Source: Tautonia rosea (lineage in GTDB: Bacteria > Planctomycetota > Planctomycetia > Isosphaerales > Isosphaeraceae). From it: a stretch of DNA of 64,000 nucleotides. Both the position numbers and the translations under genes were made by a program. The DNA is taken from positions 62,001-126,000 of the forward strand of contig NZ_JABBYO010000011.1 in NCBI RefSeq assembly GCF_012958305.1. The letters run 5' to 3'. The notes under the pieces are model-generated. The model worked only from the letters and a program-made list of their open reading frames with translations, did not search any database and had not been told where the DNA came from. Position 1 is the stretch's first letter. Every line of letters starts with the position of its first letter. This document shows, piece by piece, positions 18,276-26,724 of this stretch.

Positions 18276-19682
18276 GTGTCGGACCGTTACGACTTGGTTG
18301 TCATCGGCGCGGGACCGGGCGGCTATGTGGCCGCGATCCGGGCGGCGCAGCTCGGCATGAAGGTCGCCTGCATCGAGAAACGGCCGACGCTCGGCGGGAC
18401 CTGCCTGAACGTCGGATGCATTCCGAGCAAGGCACTTCTCGATTCGAGCGAGCTATACGAGCTGGCCACTCACCGCTTTTCCCGGCACGGGATCAAGGTC
18501 GATGGCGTCGGCCTCGACCTCGGCGCAATGATGGGCCGCAAGGATCAGGTGGTGAAGGAGCTGACCCAGGGGGTCGGCGGTCTCTTTCGCAAAAACAAGA
18601 TTGAACCTGTCTATGGGTTCGGCAAGGTCGCCGGCCCGAACGCAGTTCACGTCACATTGAATGACGGCGGCGAGCGGACCCTGGAAACCAACGCGATTCT
18701 GCTGGCGACCGGGAGCGAGCCGATCGAGTTGCCCTTCCTCAAGTTCGACGGCCAGACGATCGTCGGCTCGACCGAGGCGTTGGCCTTCGAGCAGGTGCCG
18801 GAGCATCTGGTCGTGGTTGGCGGCGGATACATCGGCCTGGAGCTGGGATCGGTCTGGAAGCGGCTCGGGGCGAAGGTCACGGTCATCGAGTTCTTGCCCC
18901 GAATCGTCCCGATCGTCGATCACGAGCTGGGCAATCAATTGTACAAGATCTTGCAAAAGCAAGGACTTGAGTTCCAGCTCGAAACGAAGGTGACCGGCGC
19001 CGAGGTCAAGAACGGCAAGGCCACTCTCTCGGCCGAGACCAAGGACGGCAAGACGCTGACGTTCGACTGCGACAAGGTACTTGTCTCGGTCGGCCGACGC
19101 GGCTATCTCGACGGGCTCGGCCTGGACGCGGTCGGGGTCGAGCACGACCCGAAGGCGGGCAAGGTGACGATCGACGCGCACTTCCGCACCACCGTCCCCT
19201 CGATCTACGCCCTGGGCGACATCGTCAGCGGGCCGATGCTCGCGCACAAGGCCGAGGAGGAAGGGGTCGCCTTTGCGGAACTCCTCGCCGGCAAGCCGGG
19301 GCACATCAATTACGAGACGATCCCGAGCGTCATCTACACCTGGCCCGAGATCGCCAGCGTCGGCCTGACCGAGGAACAGGTCAAGGAAAAGGGGATCGAC
19401 TACCGCGTGGGCAAGGCCCCCTTCGTCGCCAACGGCAGGGCCAAGGCGATGGACGAGAAGGACGGCATCGTCAAGGTGCTGGCCGATGCCAAGACCGACC
19501 GCGTGCTCGGCGTGCATATCATCGGGCCGAGGGCCTCGGATATGATCGCCGAGGCGGTCGCCGTCATGGAGTTCGCCGGCAGCGCCGAGGACATCGCCCG
19601 CATCTGCCACGGCCACCCGACCCTCTCCGAGACGCTCAAGGAAGCCGCCCTGGCCGTGGACAAACGCACGATCAATTGCTGA
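18276..19682 (+). CDS. lpdA: Dihydrolipoyl dehydrogenase (E3), SucAB-linked
   Basis: 468 residues from GTG at 18276, preceded by GAGAAAGGACC; longer in-frame starts run through the heptamer repeat and are rejected. It reoxidises the dihydrolipoyl arm of E2 with NAD+ as final acceptor. Features: the FAD-binding [17 protein letters not shown], the redox-active disulfide Cys43/Cys48 in [16 protein letters not shown], the NAD-binding [36 protein letters not shown], and the C-terminal catalytic base in [14 protein letters not shown]. Its position after sucB suggests it serves 2-oxoglutarate dehydrogenase. A second E3 is encoded at 36400-37788. Confidence 0.95.
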   Translation: MSDRYDLVVIGAGPGGYVAAIRAAQLGMKVACIEKRPTLGGTCLNVGCIPSKALLDSSELYELATHRFSRHGIKVDGVGLDLGAMMGRKDQVVKELTQGVGGLFRKNKIEPVYGFGKVAGPNAVHVTLNDGGERTLETNAILLATGSEPIELPFLKFDGQTIVGSTEALAFEQVPEHLVVVGGGYIGLELGSVWKRLGAKVTVIEFLPRIVPIVDHELGNQLYKILQKQGLEFQLETKVTGAEVKNGKATLSAETKDGKTLTFDCDKVLVSVGRRGYLDGLGLDAVGVEHDPKAGKVTIDAHFRTTVPSIYALGDIVSGPMLAHKAEEEGVAFAELLAGKPGHINYETIPSVIYTWPEIASVGLTEEQVKEKGIDYRVGKAPFVANGRAKAMDEKDGIVKVLADAKTDRVLGVHIIGPRASDMIAEAVAVMEFAGSAEDIARICHGHPTLSETLKEAALAVDKRTINC

Positions 19683-19705
19683 TTGATCGACACAGTTGAC
19701 CCGCG

Positions 19706-19732
19706 CCCCGGACTCAATCACGGTGTCCGGGG
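19706..19732. terminator. Bidirectional hairpin after lpdA
   Basis: CCCCGGAC (19706-19713) pairs with GTCCGGGG (19725-19732), between lpdA (plus) and the convergent gene ending at 19764. There is only a weak pyrimidine tail (CCCTTCCGTT). Confidence 0.55.
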
Positions 19733-19763
19733 TGCCCTTCCGTTGAAGACGACGCGAGACGGA

Positions 19764-20657
19764 TCAAGGCGTGCCTTTTTGTTCCCCATCGATCAGAACC
19801 ACCTGCCGCGCCTCGCGATTGGCCACGGGACGGCCTACGGTGATCACGATCGAGCCGTCCTTCGCCACCGCGTCGGCGACGTCGGGAACTCCGTTCGGAT
19901 AGACAGCCGTCGCCCTCCGGAGCGGAGCCGGCCGGCCGTTGATCACGGGAGGCCCGAAGGTGACCGTCAACTCCGGGATCTCGGAGACGGGACGGAGAGG
20001 CCCGTAAATCTCGACGAAGTTGGCGATCGAAGGCTTCAGGACGAGGTTCTCTCCCGGCACACGCAAAGCACCGATGAAAATGTTCTCGTGACGCTCATGC
20101 GAGTAAACGAACGCCCCGACCCAGGTGAAGGGAGCGCCGTCGATCTCCTCGCGATCCATGCGGACGAGGCGATAGGTATACGTCCCTTTTGACCAGGCAT
20201 GGGGGCGTCGGACGCTGATAAAATCACCCTCGTGCCCGGAACTCTGAAGCAGGCCCCCGGCAGAGGGTCGAATCGCGTCGAGCCTGCGCTCGCCCCACAT
20301 CGAGAACAGGAAGCCGGGGCCAATGCGTCGGAGTCGCTGATCGTCTCGGGTGTAGCCGTCGGCCTGGGTCTGGATGCCGCCGTAAAAGGGGGTGTCTCCC
20401 AGGTGACCAAGTCCGATCGGAGCGATGTAAAGGTTGACCGAGGCGGGAACGTCGTCGCTGATCGCCACGTCCACCGCCAGGCTCTCAAAGGGCATGGGCG
20501 CATGAAGATCCCACCACATATCGACCAGATGCCAGGGCATCGGCGCGTACGATCCCTCGTCCCTCGCCTCCTGTCCAGGGACGATACCTGAGCCGACCGA
20601 GCCACTGACGGCAAGCATGGCAAACAGCGCCATGACAACGAATCGAGCATCTCGCAT
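19764..20657 (-). CDS. Secreted hypothetical protein
   Basis: 297 residues. A signal peptide (MRDARFVVMALFAMLAVSGSVGSGIVPGQ) is followed by a beta-rich domain with WWDLHAPMPFESLAVDVAI, NLYIAPIGLGHLGDTPFYGGIQTQ, LFSMWGERRLDAIRP, GDFISVRRPHAWSKGTYTYRLVRMD and FVYSHERHENIFIGALRVPG. The pattern of a sheet with a Gly-Gly-Ile-Gln strand and a following WG-type strand recalls DUF3472-like sugar-binding sandwiches, but this is tentative. It is the last gene of a minus-strand run behind an ECF sigma factor and an anti-sigma-like protein, and could be their target. Confidence 0.7.
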   Translation of the reverse strand: MRDARFVVMALFAMLAVSGSVGSGIVPGQEARDEGSYAPMPWHLVDMWWDLHAPMPFESLAVDVAISDDVPASVNLYIAPIGLGHLGDTPFYGGIQTQADGYTRDDQRLRRIGPGFLFSMWGERRLDAIRPSAGGLLQSSGHEGDFISVRRPHAWSKGTYTYRLVRMDREEIDGAPFTWVGAFVYSHERHENIFIGALRVPGENLVLKPSIANFVEIYGPLRPVSEIPELTVTFGPPVINGRPAPLRRATAVYPNGVPDVADAVAKDGSIVITVGRPVANREARQVVLIDGEQKGTP

Positions 20658-20720
20658 CGGTGCCGTTCCTCGAAGCGAAGCAGAACGTGAGGGAGGGCGA
20701 TCACTCAGCGCAGCGCACGA

Positions 20721-21149
20721 TCAATCCTCATCACCGCTGAGCAGGTGACGGCTCGACTGGAAGTAGCGGCGCTGGCGGGTCTGAGACGTCGGGGCATCGG
20801 CCGCGAACTGGCCGCGAAGGTCGTCGAGGTTCGCCCGGCAGAAGGGGCACTCGATGACATCGAGATGAAACGTGATGTAGTCGTGATAATCGGGATCAAG
20901 CGCCTCGATCAGGTAGCTGCCCAGGTCCTCTCGCGACGGGCAGGAAAGCCGAGCCCGCCGCCAGATGGCGCCCAGGGTGTGGATGGCGCTTTCGGGGCGG
21001 TCCTGGCGGACGTCTTCGAGGCGTTGCCGGAGCGAGGCCGAGCCGCGCAACGCCCGCTCGACGCGGGCCATCTCGGCACCCGAGAGGGATTCGGCCAGGT
21101 AGGCCCGGAGCGTCTCATCGTCGATGGCGGGGGGGGCGGGGTCGGCCAT
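20721..21149 (-). CDS. Anti-sigma-factor-like protein
   Basis: 142 residues from ATG at 21149; a TTG at 21179, 5 bp past the sigma-factor stop, would add ten residues. The N-terminal part is helical (DDETLRAYLAESLSGAEMARVERALRGSASLRQRLEDV). The C-terminal part has Cys/His spacing (LSCPSREDLGSYLIEALDPDYHDYITFHLDVIECPFCRANL), like zinc-binding anti-sigma domains with an HxxxxxxCxxC signature. There is no transmembrane segment, so it is probably a soluble partner. Tight coupling to the ECF sigma gene upstream supports an anti-sigma or co-regulator role. Confidence 0.7.
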   Translation of the reverse strand: MADPAPPAIDDETLRAYLAESLSGAEMARVERALRGSASLRQRLEDVRQDRPESAIHTLGAIWRRARLSCPSREDLGSYLIEALDPDYHDYITFHLDVIECPFCRANLDDLRGQFAADAPTSQTRQRRYFQSSRHLLSGDED

Positions 21150-21183
21150 GAGGCTAGGGTTCCGTTCCGGTCCGTTCAATCAA

Positions 21184-21807
21184 TCAGTCCAGACCGCCAA
21201 GGCTCATGCCGGCGCGGCGGGCCATTTCTTTCAGGCGGCTGATGGTCTGGAACTTGTAGCTGGCGACGGCCTGTTCGGTCAGGTCAAGATGGGTGGCGAC
21301 GTCCTTGTTGGCCCACCCCTTGACGATCAAGAGTTCCAGGCAGCGCAAGCGGTTGAAATCCCCCTTGGCTTGCCAGTCCGCGATGATCTGCCCTAGGGCT
21401 TCGGTCAACAGGCGTTCCTCGGCGTCTCGGCGTTCAGAGCTTCGGGCGATGCTGCTGGCCGCTCGGGCGGGGCCGGCGACTTCTTCGAGGGGTCGGCCGT
21501 GGTCGTCGGAGCCGAACTGGTCGATCGGCCGACGCCCCTGGCGACGGAGCTGGTCGGTCAGCTTGTGGGCGGCGATCGAGAAGAGGTAGGCCTCCAGATC
21601 GCGGCGGTCGTCGAAGTTTGGCAGGCTGGTCAGGAAGCCGATGAAGGTCTCCTGCACCACGTCCTCGCTGGTCGCCCGGTCGTGCAATCGGCTATCGACA
21701 AAGGCGAGCAACCGCCCCTCGTAGCGCTCGATGAGCACCTGCCAGGCGCGCATATCGCCCTCACGAATCTGGGCGATCAACAGCATGTCGGCTTCGGAAG
21801 CGGCCAT
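21184..21807 (-). CDS. ECF-type RNA polymerase sigma factor
   Basis: 207 residues. Region 2 is visible as WQVLIERYEGRLLAFVDSRLHDRATSEDVVQETFIGFLTSLPNFDDRRDLEAYLFSIAAHKLTDQLRRQGRRP (~22-95), with the DVVQETF core-binding helix. Region 4 is LRCLELLIVKGWANKDVATHLDLTEQAVASYKFQTISRLKEMARR (~155-200), with a helix-turn-helix. It directs RNA polymerase to a small regulon. It is followed 5-35 bp later by the anti-sigma-like gene and then the secreted protein at 19764. Its start is 188 bp past the VWA gene, so it may have its own promoter. Confidence 0.9.
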   Translation of the reverse strand: MAASEADMLLIAQIREGDMRAWQVLIERYEGRLLAFVDSRLHDRATSEDVVQETFIGFLTSLPNFDDRRDLEAYLFSIAAHKLTDQLRRQGRRPIDQFGSDDHGRPLEEVAGPARAASSIARSSERRDAEERLLTEALGQIIADWQAKGDFNRLRCLELLIVKGWANKDVATHLDLTEQAVASYKFQTISRLKEMARRAGMSLGGLD

Positions 21808-21995
21808 CAGACCTCGGTCGGCGTCAAGCCCTGGTGTATCGCCACCCTACGGATCAGGTCGTGACGTGTTCCCGATCATGATACGACGTGGCGGGGGGAT
21901 CGAGCCAACGAATTCTCTCGGACGATGCCCGATTCTCTCCATTTTTTCCAGTCGACGGGTCGGGGTCGATCGGCCGCGAGCCGAGCCGGTTGGGA

Positions 21996-23033
21996 TCAAT
22001 CGCGAGAGAATCGTTGCGCGGCGAAGGTCATGACGTTGATGTACCGGTATCCCCCTCCGGTCGCATTGGCCAGGGTGCGCAACGGGACCGACAGCCCGGA
22101 GTCGGGGCCGATGCCGAACTCAATGGCCTGCACGCGGATCGGGCCGGCGGCTCGGATGAGCAGCTCGGCCTCGCGGTCGGTCATGTCGTCGGCGTCGGTC
22201 AGAAAAAAGATGACCTCGGGCTGCATGGCGTAGGCGGCCATCAGGGCGTCGACGTGATTCGTGCCGCCGTCGGCGGGAATGTCGGAAAGTCTCGACTCGA
22301 ACCGGGCCTTGTTCGCCGAATCGGCCGGCATCATCCGGGGGCGTCCGGTCGCGTCGAGAAACGGCGTGGCCCGTTCGTTGTAGAAGACAACGCCGAATCG
22401 GGCGTCGTCGGGCAATCGGCGAAGGCTGGCGAGCAGTTCGCGCTTGGCCATGTCGATCGAGCTGCGGTTAGTCATGCTGGCCGATCGGTCGATGACGTAG
22501 ACGAACGATGTGGCCCGTTCCTTCGCACCGAAGAACTCGGTCCCGGCACCAATGCCCTGCCCCTGGCCTCCTCCGGAGCCGCCGCCGTCTCCGCCGCCGC
22601 CGCCGGTGCCCGGGCCGGGCAAGACCCCGACGCCGGGCATCGTGGGCAAGGGCAAGGGCTCGGCACCGTCATTCGGAGACGCCGCGGTCGGCACGGCCAG
22701 AATCTCGTCGATCAGGGAATCGGCCACGGCGTCGGGATCGGTCATGGTCGTCGCCTGCACGTCGACCATCGCGCCGAGCCGTTCCATCTGCTCGGGGGTC
22801 AGGGTGCCTCCCAGGTCCCCCGGCCCTCCTCCGGGAGCGACCCCCGAGGCTCGGTTGTCGACCGGCCCGATTTCGCCGACCAGGCCGGGCGGTTCCTCGT
22901 CCGAGGCGCCTCGGGGCAAAACGGCCTGCAAGACGAACAGCGAGCAGACAATCAGGATGGCCCCGTGAAAGGCCGCCGAGCCGAGCAAGGCCCGCAAATC
23001 GGTCAGGGGGGATCGGCCGAGTTCAAGAGGCAT
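21996..23033 (-). CDS. VWA-domain protein with TonB-like N-terminal helix
   Basis: 345 residues. The N-terminus has one transmembrane helix (LGSAAFHGAILIVCSLFVLQ) whose Ser19-x3-His23-Gly-Ala matches the spacing of the essential Ser16/His20 of E. coli TonB. A Pro/Gly-rich linker (~120-165) then leads to a von Willebrand A domain with the MIDAS DRSASM (D182, S184, S186), GGTNHVDAL and FLTDADDMTD, so it probably binds a divalent metal and a partner protein in the periplasm. It is the last gene of the exbB-exbD-exbD-membrane protein operon, overlapping the preceding gene by 11 bp. It may be the force-transducing output of the ExbB/ExbD motor; the partner is unknown. Confidence 0.85.
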   Translation of the reverse strand: MPLELGRSPLTDLRALLGSAAFHGAILIVCSLFVLQAVLPRGASDEEPPGLVGEIGPVDNRASGVAPGGGPGDLGGTLTPEQMERLGAMVDVQATTMTDPDAVADSLIDEILAVPTAASPNDGAEPLPLPTMPGVGVLPGPGTGGGGGDGGGSGGGQGQGIGAGTEFFGAKERATSFVYVIDRSASMTNRSSIDMAKRELLASLRRLPDDARFGVVFYNERATPFLDATGRPRMMPADSANKARFESRLSDIPADGGTNHVDALMAAYAMQPEVIFFLTDADDMTDREAELLIRAAGPIRVQAIEFGIGPDSGLSVPLRTLANATGGGYRYINVMTFAAQRFSRD

Positions 23034-23829
23034 GGCGCGGTCCTCCTCGGTCGGGGTCCGATCGTCGGCCGTCCGATCCCGTTGGGGACTCCAGGTGAGG
23101 ACCCGAATCGGCTTCAGCCGGGCCGTCGAGGAACTCCGGAGGCGGGCCGTCGATCGCGTCTCGGAGCCGTCGCCGCGGTCGAGGACGCGTGAGGAACTGA
23201 CGGACGATCACCGAAATCACGGCCGCAGCCACGATCAGGCCGACCAGCCAGTCGATCTCTCGGAACGGGCCGATCGGCTGCCAGCGGCCCCGGGCGGGGC
23301 CTCGGATCACTTCCGGAGGCTCCGGACCGACGAGCAACGGGGCCAGCCTCGGTTCGTCGGCCGCCTCGTAGCGTACTCGCTTGTGATAGGTCCCGGTAAA
23401 GCGAACGGTTCCGCCGAGAGGGGTCGGGTCGCCCCCCTCGGGCTCGGCGTAGACGAGACAGGTCGGGTTGCCGGTCTTCGAGGCGATCCAGAGCTCGACC
23501 AGCGGCGGATACTCGCCAATCGCCCCCTGTCGGAAACGTCGGGCGGCGCGACCTTCAATGATGACCCGGCGGCCGAGCCAGTCGTCGGGACGCTCCCAAA
23601 GGTCGGCGAAGGTCACGGGCATCGGGTCGGCCGCGCCCGGCTCGACGGGTTGCAGGGCCTTGCGGTAGGCGTCGAGGTCGGCCAGCGTGAGCGGATCGTC
23701 CCCAACCTGATTCGGAGCGGCCGCGAGGGGCGATCCGGCCAGGCCGATTACCAGCAACAGCAGCAGCAACCGCACCCCCCCGCAGGCGAAGCCGAGCGAT
23801 CGCCGAAGCGCGGAGCGGCGCGCGATCAT
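23023..23829 (-). CDS. Membrane-anchored protein of the ExbBD-VWA operon
   Basis: 268 residues. A signal peptide or anchor (GVRLLLLLLVIGLAGSPLAAA) comes first. A periplasmic domain follows, with DLDAYRKALQPVEPG, VTFADLWERPDDWLGRRVIIEGRAARRFRQG and CLVYAEPEG, which reads like an OB-fold strand pattern. A second transmembrane helix (IDWLVGLIVAAAVISVIVRQFL, ~195-216) ends in a Arg-rich, Asp/Pro-rich cytoplasmic tail. Its start overlaps the stop of exbD2 (ATGA), and its end overlaps the VWA start. No named family; it looks like a structural partner of the motor complex. Confidence 0.75.
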   Translation of the reverse strand: MIARRSALRRSLGFACGGVRLLLLLLVIGLAGSPLAAAPNQVGDDPLTLADLDAYRKALQPVEPGAADPMPVTFADLWERPDDWLGRRVIIEGRAARRFRQGAIGEYPPLVELWIASKTGNPTCLVYAEPEGGDPTPLGGTVRFTGTYHKRVRYEAADEPRLAPLLVGPEPPEVIRGPARGRWQPIGPFREIDWLVGLIVAAAVISVIVRQFLTRPRPRRRLRDAIDGPPPEFLDGPAEADSGPHLESPTGSDGRRSDPDRGGPRHAS

Positions 23830-24365
23830 GGCAAGCCCCCCCCTGCCGGATCGGCGGCCGGACCGGCCAGGCGGACCGAGTCGACCCCTGCGGCCGAGCA
23901 GGAGCCGATGATCCGCGCCGCCTCCTCGTAGCGGAGGCGGTCGTCGGCTTCGAGCCGGACCTTCACCGGCTCGCCGGCCAGTTGCTCGCGATAGCGGCGG
24001 AGCCGGTCGCGGAGGGCCGCCGGATCGGGAACGGGAGCCCCCTGGAGGGTCAACGAGACGAGGTCGCCCAGCTCGTCGGCCTCGGCCCGGACGAGCAGGT
24101 CGGTCTCCAGGTCGGGCATCGAGGCGGCCGATCCGGGACGCGGGCTTCCTTCTGATGCGTCGGGAGCGGCCACCAACGCCGCCGGGGTCGCGGGCAGGTA
24201 CAGGTCAATCCGCGTCTCACCGCTCGGGGCCTGGAAGGTGAGGATGAAGAAGGCGAGGAGCTGGAAGGACATGTCGAGCATCGGCGCGACCGGAAACTCG
24301 ACGATGTGCTCGGGAGACTTCTTCCATCTCGTGTGGGGGGCGGTGTCGGGTCCGAGCATGGTCAT
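23826..24365 (-). CDS. exbD: ExbD/TolR-family biopolymer transport protein (second copy)
   Basis: 179 residues. A short cytoplasmic N-terminus leads into a single helix, VAPMLDMSFQLLAFFILTF (~27-45), with the conserved Asp of ExbD/TolR that carries protons through the ExbB ring. A periplasmic domain follows (GETRIDLYLPATPA, DLETDLLVRAEADELGDLVSLTLQG, VKVRLEADDRLRYEEAARIIGSCSAAGVDSVRLAG), matching the ExbD fold. Its start overlaps the first exbD stop by 4 bp. Two ExbD subunits of different sequence suggest a hetero-dimeric stator partner, as known in some ExbBD systems. Confidence 0.88.
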   Translation of the reverse strand: MTMLGPDTAPHTRWKKSPEHIVEFPVAPMLDMSFQLLAFFILTFQAPSGETRIDLYLPATPAALVAAPDASEGSPRPGSAASMPDLETDLLVRAEADELGDLVSLTLQGAPVPDPAALRDRLRRYREQLAGEPVKVRLEADDRLRYEEAARIIGSCSAAGVDSVRLAGPAADPAGGGLP

Positions 24366-24835
24366 GGCCGCGCCTCCTCCATCATGACGACCAGGCTGAA
24401 CCGGGCGAACCCGGAGCGCTGGGCCGTGGCCAGGCTCGACCGAACCGCGCCGAACGGGGCGTCGCGATCGGCCCGAATAATGACCTGGGTGGTCAGCTCA
24501 TCGAGCGATTCCCCGAGCAGCGAGGCCCCCCGGAAGCGTCGGGCGGCCTGCTCGGTCCACCACTCCTGGGCCTCGGCACCGCTGCGCTCGCGGTTGCCGG
24601 CGATCAGGCGTCCGGCAGCGTCGATGACGACCACCAGGCGATCATCGCTGGCCAATGCTCCCGGCAAGGCGGCCGGGGCGACGGGCAAGCGGACCTCGCG
24701 ATCAGCCGTTTCAATCTGTGTGCCGAAGTGGACGAGCATCATGAAGAACGTGATGAGCTGCAAGACGACGTCGAGCAGCGGCGTCAGGTTCATTTCCAGG
24801 CGGTACGGGTCGCCTTCGGGGTCGCGTCTCGGCAT
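24362..24835 (-). CDS. exbD: ExbD/TolR-family biopolymer transport protein (first copy)
   Basis: 157 residues. The N-terminus MPRRDPEGDPYRLEMNLTPLLDVVLQLITFFMMLVHFG has the classical ExbD signature (MNLTPLLDVVLQLITFF), with the proton-carrying Asp in the helix. The periplasmic part (REVRLPVAPAALPG, DRLVVVIDAAGRLIAG, TTQVIIRADRDAPFGAVRSSLATAQRSGFARFSLVVM) follows the family fold. It lies 65 bp after exbB and overlaps the second exbD by 4 bp. Confidence 0.9.
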   Translation of the reverse strand: MPRRDPEGDPYRLEMNLTPLLDVVLQLITFFMMLVHFGTQIETADREVRLPVAPAALPGALASDDRLVVVIDAAGRLIAGNRERSGAEAQEWWTEQAARRFRGASLLGESLDELTTQVIIRADRDAPFGAVRSSLATAQRSGFARFSLVVMMEEARP

Positions 24836-24900
24836 GGGGCTTGACCGGCCTGATCACGAAAAAAAAAGAGCGCCGCGCGTGAACAATAGAACCGCGTGAA

Positions 24901-25779
24901 TCAGTCGTCTCGCGAGGGCGAAGGCCCGCCGAGCGGGGTCCGAGGCGGGTTCGTCGGGCTACTCGGCGGAGGCATCGGCATGGCTCCGGTGCTGGGCGCG
25001 ACGGCCAGAGGATGGGGCGATCGAACCCCCGATGCAAACTGCTCCAGAAGGGACTCGGCCGCCAGCTCGACCTCAAGCGAGAGCCGGGCAATCCGATTGC
25101 GAAAGATGGCGTAGAAGGTGATCGCCGGAATGGCCACGCCGATGCCGAGCAGGGTGGCGAAGAGGGCCGTCGAGATGCCGCCGGCCAGCAGGCTGGCCTC
25201 GGGCTGCCCCTCGGCTGACATGGCCCGGAAGGCGATGATCATGCCGTAGACCGTGCCAAACAGGCCGATCAGCGGGCCAAGCGTGCCGACGGTGGCCAGA
25301 TAGGCCGTGCGGTGCTCCATCTCCATCGTCACGTCGTCGTTGACCATCTGCATCGACCGCAAGGCCGCCGGCTGGCCGTTGGGCAGCTTGCGGACGCCGG
25401 CCGAAAGCACCCGACCCAGGAACGACCGATCGCTGTTGACGATCTCGAAGGCCGTCGAGTACTGCCGTTGCATCAGTTGTGTGTTCAGGTCGCGGGTCAG
25501 ACGCTCGGGAATCGCCACCCCCCGGCGGTACTCGAAGTACATCCAGACGACCAGCGCCACCAGATAGAACGACATCAAGAGCAAGACCACGCCGATCGGC
25601 CCGGTCGAGGTGATCATCAGCTTCAGAAACGACGTGTCGAAGCCTCCGGTCGATTCCTCGGCAGCGGCAGCAGGCATTTCCTCGGCCTGGCCGAACACGA
25701 CCAGGGGAGCCAACAGCACGGCCAAAAGGATAACCGGGGCCGCGATCACACGCCGTCGGCCGATTCGGGGGCACAGCAT
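24901..25779 (-). CDS. exbB: ExbB/TolQ/MotA-family proton channel protein
   Basis: 292 residues from ATG at 25779, which gives a normal signal peptide (MLCPRIGRRRVIAAPVILLAVLLAPLVVFGQ); an in-frame ATG at 25872 would add 31 poorly fitting residues. Three transmembrane segments follow (STGPIGVVLLLMSFYLVALVVWMY; then ATVGTLGPLIGLFGTVYGMIIAF and TALFATLLGIGVAIPAITFYAI). GLFGTVYGM and STALFATLLGI carry the Thr residues lining the proton path. With the two ExbD proteins it should form a pmf-driven motor. The C-terminus is Pro-rich. It is the first gene of a five-gene operon ending with the VWA protein. Confidence 0.9.
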   Translation of the reverse strand: MLCPRIGRRRVIAAPVILLAVLLAPLVVFGQAEEMPAAAAEESTGGFDTSFLKLMITSTGPIGVVLLLMSFYLVALVVWMYFEYRRGVAIPERLTRDLNTQLMQRQYSTAFEIVNSDRSFLGRVLSAGVRKLPNGQPAALRSMQMVNDDVTMEMEHRTAYLATVGTLGPLIGLFGTVYGMIIAFRAMSAEGQPEASLLAGGISTALFATLLGIGVAIPAITFYAIFRNRIARLSLEVELAAESLLEQFASGVRSPHPLAVAPSTGAMPMPPPSSPTNPPRTPLGGPSPSRDD

Positions 25780-26724
25780 CCTGGGCACGGATCGGGTCCA
25801 CCTGGGGTCGGGCGCGGCGTCTCGACCGGCAGCCGATGACCCGAACGGGCCGATCGAGCTGCACGAAGACATTCATCTTAGTCCAATTCTTAACTTGCGA
25901 CAACGCCTGCCGATTGGGCCAAACCCGAGTGCCGACTTCTGGAGCAATGCCGGTTCCGAAAGGGTTCGCCGGACCCGTCGAGTCACCCTATTGAAGAGCG
26001 CTCCATGCGATCCGGAAGGGAAACGGGTGCGACTTCGCGTTTCGTGCGGGGTCGTCGCGCCCCAGCCGGATGGCACAGGTTTTCGGGTGGCACGGGTTCC
26101 GTCCCCGTGTTCGGTGCAGGGACATGGGTGACACCTGCAAAGGACGGGGGGGTCGAGTCTTCAAAAGAGAGACTCGCTCCAACCAACAACGCCAGGACGC
26201 CCCAGCCACTCCCGGCCGCCTTTTCCGCAACGATCCCGCAACCCCGAAACTTTAGCGATCGTTCCGGCCGCTCGTTGGAAAAAAAGCGGCCGCGGCTGTG
26301 GCGAGCCGGGCGGGTCGATCGGACTGTTCGGGTTTGTCGGTAGGTCAAGTGGGCGATGACCTTGCACAAAGGCCCCTCGACGGGGGATGATGGTGGCGTG
26401 ACTGATCCAGACCCGTCAAGGTCGTCTCTTTTTGAGGCGATCGAACCGAAGTCCGGCCTCGGTCGTAGAAGCCGCAAACTCCTCCCGCTCCGATCGCTCT
26501 GCGCTCCGATCTCGGGGCGAGCGCAATCGCTTCGGTCATTCGGCCGGAAGGGTCAACGCGGGAACGTCTGATCGGATTCTTCCGTGATCGCAATCGCATC
26601 GATCCGTCGTCTGCTTTTGAAGTCGCAACGCCCTTGACCCCGTTTCACTCGGGTCGGGCTGAGCCCTTCGCTCGCATTTTCTTTTCGTTTTTTCGAACTC
26701 ATCCAGCATGCAGGGCGCCTGGCG
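25780..26724. other. Long divergent intergenic region
   Basis: About 850-945 bp between exbB (minus) and the ABC ATPase gene (plus). Several open frames on both strands overlap here, but none resembles a protein. Seen inside: a GGGTGGCACGGG repeat (26084-26139) and a perfect 8-bp hairpin CGGCCGCT...AGCGGCCG (26265-26292) with an A-rich loop. Promoters of both operons should lie here. Confidence 0.5.
26084..26139. repeat. Short GGGTGGCACGGG repeat
   Basis: CGGGTGGCACGGGTTCCGTC at 26084-26103 is followed by CCCGTG, giving a CACGGG/CCCGTG hairpin. GGTGCAGG then pairs with the CACCTGC that follows. Its left end equals that of the MITE-like repeats at 3250-6083, but the core is absent. Confidence 0.55.
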
